A program made the translations under genes and the position numbers. From Meghimatium bilineatum (lineage: Eukaryota > Mollusca > Gastropoda > Stylommatophora > Philomycidae): a DNA stretch of 64,000 bases. Positions within the stretch are counted from its first letter, which is position 1; every line of letters begins with the position of its first letter. Where the stretch lies: contig CM067315.1 in assembly GCA_034231615.1 (NCBI GenBank), positions 12,514,141-12,578,140 of the forward strand, given 5' to 3'. A model generated the notes under the pieces. That model did not search any database and was not told the DNA's origin. It was given only the letters and a program-made list of their open reading frames with translations. Below are positions 60,781 through 64,000 of this stretch, in pieces.

Positions 60781-63700
60781 TTAATAGTGCGTTTTTAAAT
60801 GACTAGCAAGTCCAATGCGCGCACAAAATGTTCTTTTACAGAATTGACAACAATAGAATGTATCTGTGTGAGGTTGAGATGTTTTTTCTTTTCTACGTGT
60901 CCGCTTCTGTCTTGCAGTTTCTTGTCTGAATTCTTCTGCCGCTAGTGCTCCCGTTCTAATGCTGTAACGCCAAGCCGTTCTATCCTGAGCGAGGCTCTCC
61001 CAAGCACCTACGTCAATGTTAAGATGTTTCAAGGATGACTTGAGCGTGTCTTTGAAACGCTTTTTCTGTCCACCAGCTTTTCGAAATCCTGCCTTGAGTT
61101 CTCCATAATATATTTGTTTTGGCAATCGCGAGTTCTCCATGCGCACAAGATGGCCTGCCCAGCGTGCCTGCGCCTTCATAAGTATTGTGTGGATGCTGAT
61201 TGAGGTTGAATTTTCCAAGACCTCGTAGTCTGGTACTTTGTCCCACCAATGGATGTTTAGTAATTTACGTAGGCAGGTAAGATGGAAATGATTTAACTTT
61301 CTTGCATGTCTAGCATACACTGTCCACGTTTCGCAGGCGTATAGTAAGGTTGGTATAACAGCAGCATGATATACTTGTAGTTTGGTGGTTGTTCTTATAC
61401 CTCTTCTGTCCCATACATTTTTGCGTAATCCGCCAAATACAGCACTAGCTTTTGCCAGTCTCTTGTTAACTTCCACATCAATGTTGACATCGCGAGAGAG
61501 AGTGCTTCCAAGGTAAGTAAAATTGTCGACTACCTGCAGTTTTTCCTTATTGACGATGATGGAAGTAGCAGTATGTTGGCTATTTGATGTTGCTTGGTGC
61601 ATGACTTCTGTTTTTTTGGTGTTAATAGTGAGACCAAAGTTGTTGCAGGCCTTTGAGAAGCGGTCTATGGTGCTCTGCATGTTTACGACAGAGTCAGCAT
61701 ACAATGCACAGTCGTCAGCATAAAGTAATTCTCTAACAGTACTAGATTTAGTTTTCGTGTTTGCTTTTAGACGACGTAAATTGAAAAGACCACCATCCGT
61801 TCTGTAATTGATCATTATGCCTGCTGTTTCATTACTATGGTGTGTTTCCGTTAACATGGCTGTAAATAACAGGCTGAAAAGAGTAGGGGCCAGCACACAT
61901 CCCTGCTTTACACCATTTGTGACAGGGAATGCAGGAGATACTCCTCCGTCGCAGATAACACTAGCCATCATACCGTCATGAAATTGTCGTATCACAGTGA
62001 CAAGTTTTGGGGGGCATCCGAACTTTGTAAGCACCTTCCACAGTCCTTCTCTGTTAACGGTATCGAATGCTTTAGTTAAGTCCACAAATGTTGCTAAGAG
62101 TTCACTATGTTGCTCTTGTGACTTTTCCTGAATTTGTCGTGCAGAGAATATCATATCAACTGTACCACGACCTGCACGAAAACCGCACTGACTCTCTGGG
62201 AGTAGCTCGTTTAGTAGAGAATTATTTAATCTGTTGAGTATGACACGAGCGAGAATTTTACCAGCTATAGACAAAAGTGATATGCCCCTATGATTATCGC
62301 AAGACTGTTTGGTACCTTTGCCTTTATATAGGTGCACTATAGAAGCATCTTTTAGATCTTGAGGCAATGTACCTGAGTTCCAGAAAATACCAAAAATGTC
62401 AGTTAGTTTTTTAATCAGCAGTGGTCCGCCATTTTTATAAATTTCAGCAGGTAAGGCATCCAAACCTGGAGCTTTATCATTTGACATTTGTTTAATCGCT
62501 ATAATAACCTCTTGACTGCTTGGAGGTATATCGAGTTCTTCTCTTATCCTAAGTTGTGGTATTCTGTTTATGACTTCTTCATTTATTACTGATGGTTTGT
62601 TTAGGATTTCTTCAAAATGTTCAGCCCAACGATTTAAGATGTCATTTTTATCAGTGAGAAGCTTCGACGAATCGGCATTTAATAGAGGTGGTGATCCCGA
62701 TGAGTGTGGACCATAGATAGTTCTTAAAGCCTCATAGAATCGCTTATAGTCCTTTCTGTCTGCAAACATTTGAATTTCTTCAGCTTTTCGACTTAGCCAT
62801 TTATCCTTCATCTCTCTAAGCTTCTTTTGACAAGTGTTACGGATCTTGTTATAGGCTACTTTCTTGGACGGTGAAGATGCTGCCCCTTGTAGTTTCTTGA
62901 AAGCTTTGTGTTTCTCTTCTAACAAGGATGTTATCTCAAAATTATTATCATCAAACCAGTCTTGGTGTCTATGTACCTTCACTCCCAAATGTTCCTTCGC
63001 TTTGGCGTAAATAATTCCTTTAAACGAAGCCCAGCTATCTTCAGATGTGGTATTAAGAAGATCTAAGTCTCCCAAGGCTACGTCGAGATCCTTGGAGAGA
63101 TTATTTTTTATATCGTGGTTACTCAACCGATCAGTGTTTAGGCGTTTTTCTATCTTTTGTCCCTGTGGACGTCTTTTTCTTGCAATGGTGAAATTTAGTT
63201 TGGATACTATAAGCCGGTGATCAGTCCAGCATTCAGCTCCACACATTGCTTTTGTGACACGAACATCCTTGATGTCCCTTTTTCTGGTTATGATATAGTC
63301 TATAAGATGCCACTGCTTGGAGCGTGGATGCATCCAAGAGGTCTTTTTGCGCGTTGGCAAACGAAACATAGTGTTGGTGATAGTGAGTTCGTGCACAGAA
63401 CATAGCTTTAAAAGAAGGGAACCATTGCTGTTACATTTACCGATCCCATGACGTCCAAGAACACCTTGCCATGTCTGGGAGTCTTTGCCAACTCGGGCAT
63501 TGAAATCACCCAGGATAATGAGTTTATCAGTTCTCGGTGTACCAGATATAGCGGCATCTAACTCTTCATAGAATTTATCCTTTTCCTCATCAGGATTTGT
63601 CATTGTCGGCGCATATGCAGAAAGTAATGTGGCAAAGTTATTTTTGCTCACTTGCAATCGCAACGACATCAAGCGATCGCTAATTCCTCGAGGCAGACCT

Positions 63701-63990
63701 GGAAGTTTCTGCACCAGAGATGATTTTATAGCAAAACCAACACCTGATTCACGCCTCTCTGTGTTTTTACGTCCTATCCAGAAGAATGTATACCCTCCAC
63801 CTCTCTCTGTCAACTGACCCTCATCTGCAAACCGCGTTTCACTAAGTGCAACAATATCCAGATTATAACGGGCCAATTCTTTAGCAATTAGTGCTATTCT
63901 TCTTTCTGGTCTGTTTACATCTGAGATATCCGTAAGTGTCCGAACATTCCATGAACCAACTAGGATTGATTCACACTTTGTTCTCTTCAT
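60781..63990 (-). CDS. LINE ORF: endonuclease-reverse transcriptase with C-terminal zinc finger, 1069 aa, intact
   Basis: This is the polyprotein of a non-LTR retrotransposon. It nicks the target, copies its own RNA there and so inserts a new copy. Residues about 8-265 form an APE-type endonuclease: N15 (SWNVRTL), E51 (LSETRF), Y126 (SAYAP), D162/N164 (GDFNARVG), D231, and D257-H258 (TDHRL). A linker follows, then reverse transcriptase (about 480-830): DKAPGLD at 505, NHRGISLLSIAGKILAR from 566, D637 in FVDLTKAFD, GVKQGCVLAPTLFSLLF from 693, YADD at 757-760 and FTYLGSTLS at 824. After ACETWT (894-899) and ARWAGHLVR the protein ends in a C2H2 finger (C1048, C1051, H1064, H1068). An in-frame TAA lies 9 nt upstream of the ATG, so the start is reasonable. 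No stop or frameshift occurs. The endonuclease resembles the RTE-type domain that has also given rise to host proteins of the CFDP2 kind, but the full domain set shows a mobile element. The exact clade is uncertain. Confidence 0.95.
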   Translation of the reverse strand: MKRTKCESILVGSWNVRTLTDISDVNRPERRIALIAKELARYNLDIVALSETRFADEGQLTERGGGYTFFWIGRKNTERRESGVGFAIKSSLVQKLPGLPRGISDRLMSLRLQVSKNNFATLLSAYAPTMTNPDEEKDKFYEELDAAISGTPRTDKLIILGDFNARVGKDSQTWQGVLGRHGIGKCNSNGSLLLKLCSVHELTITNTMFRLPTRKKTSWMHPRSKQWHLIDYIITRKRDIKDVRVTKAMCGAECWTDHRLIVSKLNFTIARKRRPQGQKIEKRLNTDRLSNHDIKNNLSKDLDVALGDLDLLNTTSEDSWASFKGIIYAKAKEHLGVKVHRHQDWFDDNNFEITSLLEEKHKAFKKLQGAASSPSKKVAYNKIRNTCQKKLREMKDKWLSRKAEEIQMFADRKDYKRFYEALRTIYGPHSSGSPPLLNADSSKLLTDKNDILNRWAEHFEEILNKPSVINEEVINRIPQLRIREELDIPPSSQEVIIAIKQMSNDKAPGLDALPAEIYKNGGPLLIKKLTDIFGIFWNSGTLPQDLKDASIVHLYKGKGTKQSCDNHRGISLLSIAGKILARVILNRLNNSLLNELLPESQCGFRAGRGTVDMIFSARQIQEKSQEQHSELLATFVDLTKAFDTVNREGLWKVLTKFGCPPKLVTVIRQFHDGMMASVICDGGVSPAFPVTNGVKQGCVLAPTLFSLLFTAMLTETHHSNETAGIMINYRTDGGLFNLRRLKANTKTKSSTVRELLYADDCALYADSVVNMQSTIDRFSKACNNFGLTINTKKTEVMHQATSNSQHTATSIIVNKEKLQVVDNFTYLGSTLSRDVNIDVEVNKRLAKASAVFGGLRKNVWDRRGIRTTTKLQVYHAAVIPTLLYACETWTVYARHARKLNHFHLTCLRKLLNIHWWDKVPDYEVLENSTSISIHTILMKAQARWAGHLVRMENSRLPKQIYYGELKAGFRKAGGQKKRFKDTLKSSLKHLNIDVGAWESLAQDRTAWRYSIRTGALAAEEFRQETARQKRTRRKEKTSQPHTDTFYCCQFCKRTFCARIGLASHLKTHY

Positions 63991-64000
63991 ATTTAATTAA

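Noticed and set aside
60781..63990. A host gene of the craniofacial development protein 2 type
   Set aside because: The endonuclease part is similar, but a complete reverse transcriptase and C-terminal finger follow it, so this is a LINE.

Overview
The window is animal nuclear DNA, built almost entirely from mobile elements and tandem repeats. I recognise no host protein-coding gene, rRNA gene or functional tRNA gene. Markers of an animal genome are several lineages of non-LTR retrotransposon, a Penelope-like element with a GIY-YIG endonuclease, a Tc1-like transposase relic, hAT-like and fold-back miniature elements, and tRNA-derived SINEs. The general character (many SINEs with (GAA)n tails, dense minisatellites, Penelope elements) suggests a lophotrochozoan, perhaps a gastropod mollusc. 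That is an inference with low confidence. Family names used here (SINE-A to SINE-H, TE-D, TE-F, TE-I, LINE-K, L2 to L12) are working labels of mine, not database names.

Layout. 1-9.6 kb: SINEs, a LINE relic, 27-bp and 32-bp minisatellites, a hAT-like MITE, a Tc1 relic. 9.9-15 kb: satellite-rich block (19/24-bp, 50-bp with a 519-bp higher-order period, 42-bp) running into decayed repeats. 15-20 kb: SINE-H, LINE relics, a 32-bp array, and a 13-bp array split by a LINE 3' end. 20.5-28.4 kb: arrays of 37, 18, 46, 30, 38 and 30 bp between SINEs. 28.7-34.6 kb: LINE 3' ends, TE-F copies and a 15-bp array. 34.8-38.95 kb: a 112-bp array and then a 3.3-kb array of mixed 17/24-bp units. 39-50.3 kb: nested LINE/SINE composites and two copies of a 1.3-kb element, TE-D. 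50.4-60.4 kb: a Penelope-like relic, nested SINE-B, short arrays and a complete fold-back element. 60.7-64 kb: one intact LINE open reading frame on the minus strand, the only convincing full-length protein in the window.

How the parts relate. Several families end in a GAACG(N)AGAAGAAG-type tail: SINE-A, SINE-B, SINE-C, SINE-E, and the 3' ends of LINE fragments L2 and L6. SINE-A, -B, -C and TE-D also share an internal ACATCCG(A/T)CTTC-type module. This fits SINEs that use the 3' end of a partner LINE. Many insertions keep clean target-site duplications of 9-15 bp, so the order of nesting can be read directly. Minisatellites repeatedly sit against, or inside, transposon ends. One 19-bp array (41250-41555) is visibly an amplified internal segment of a SINE-B copy.
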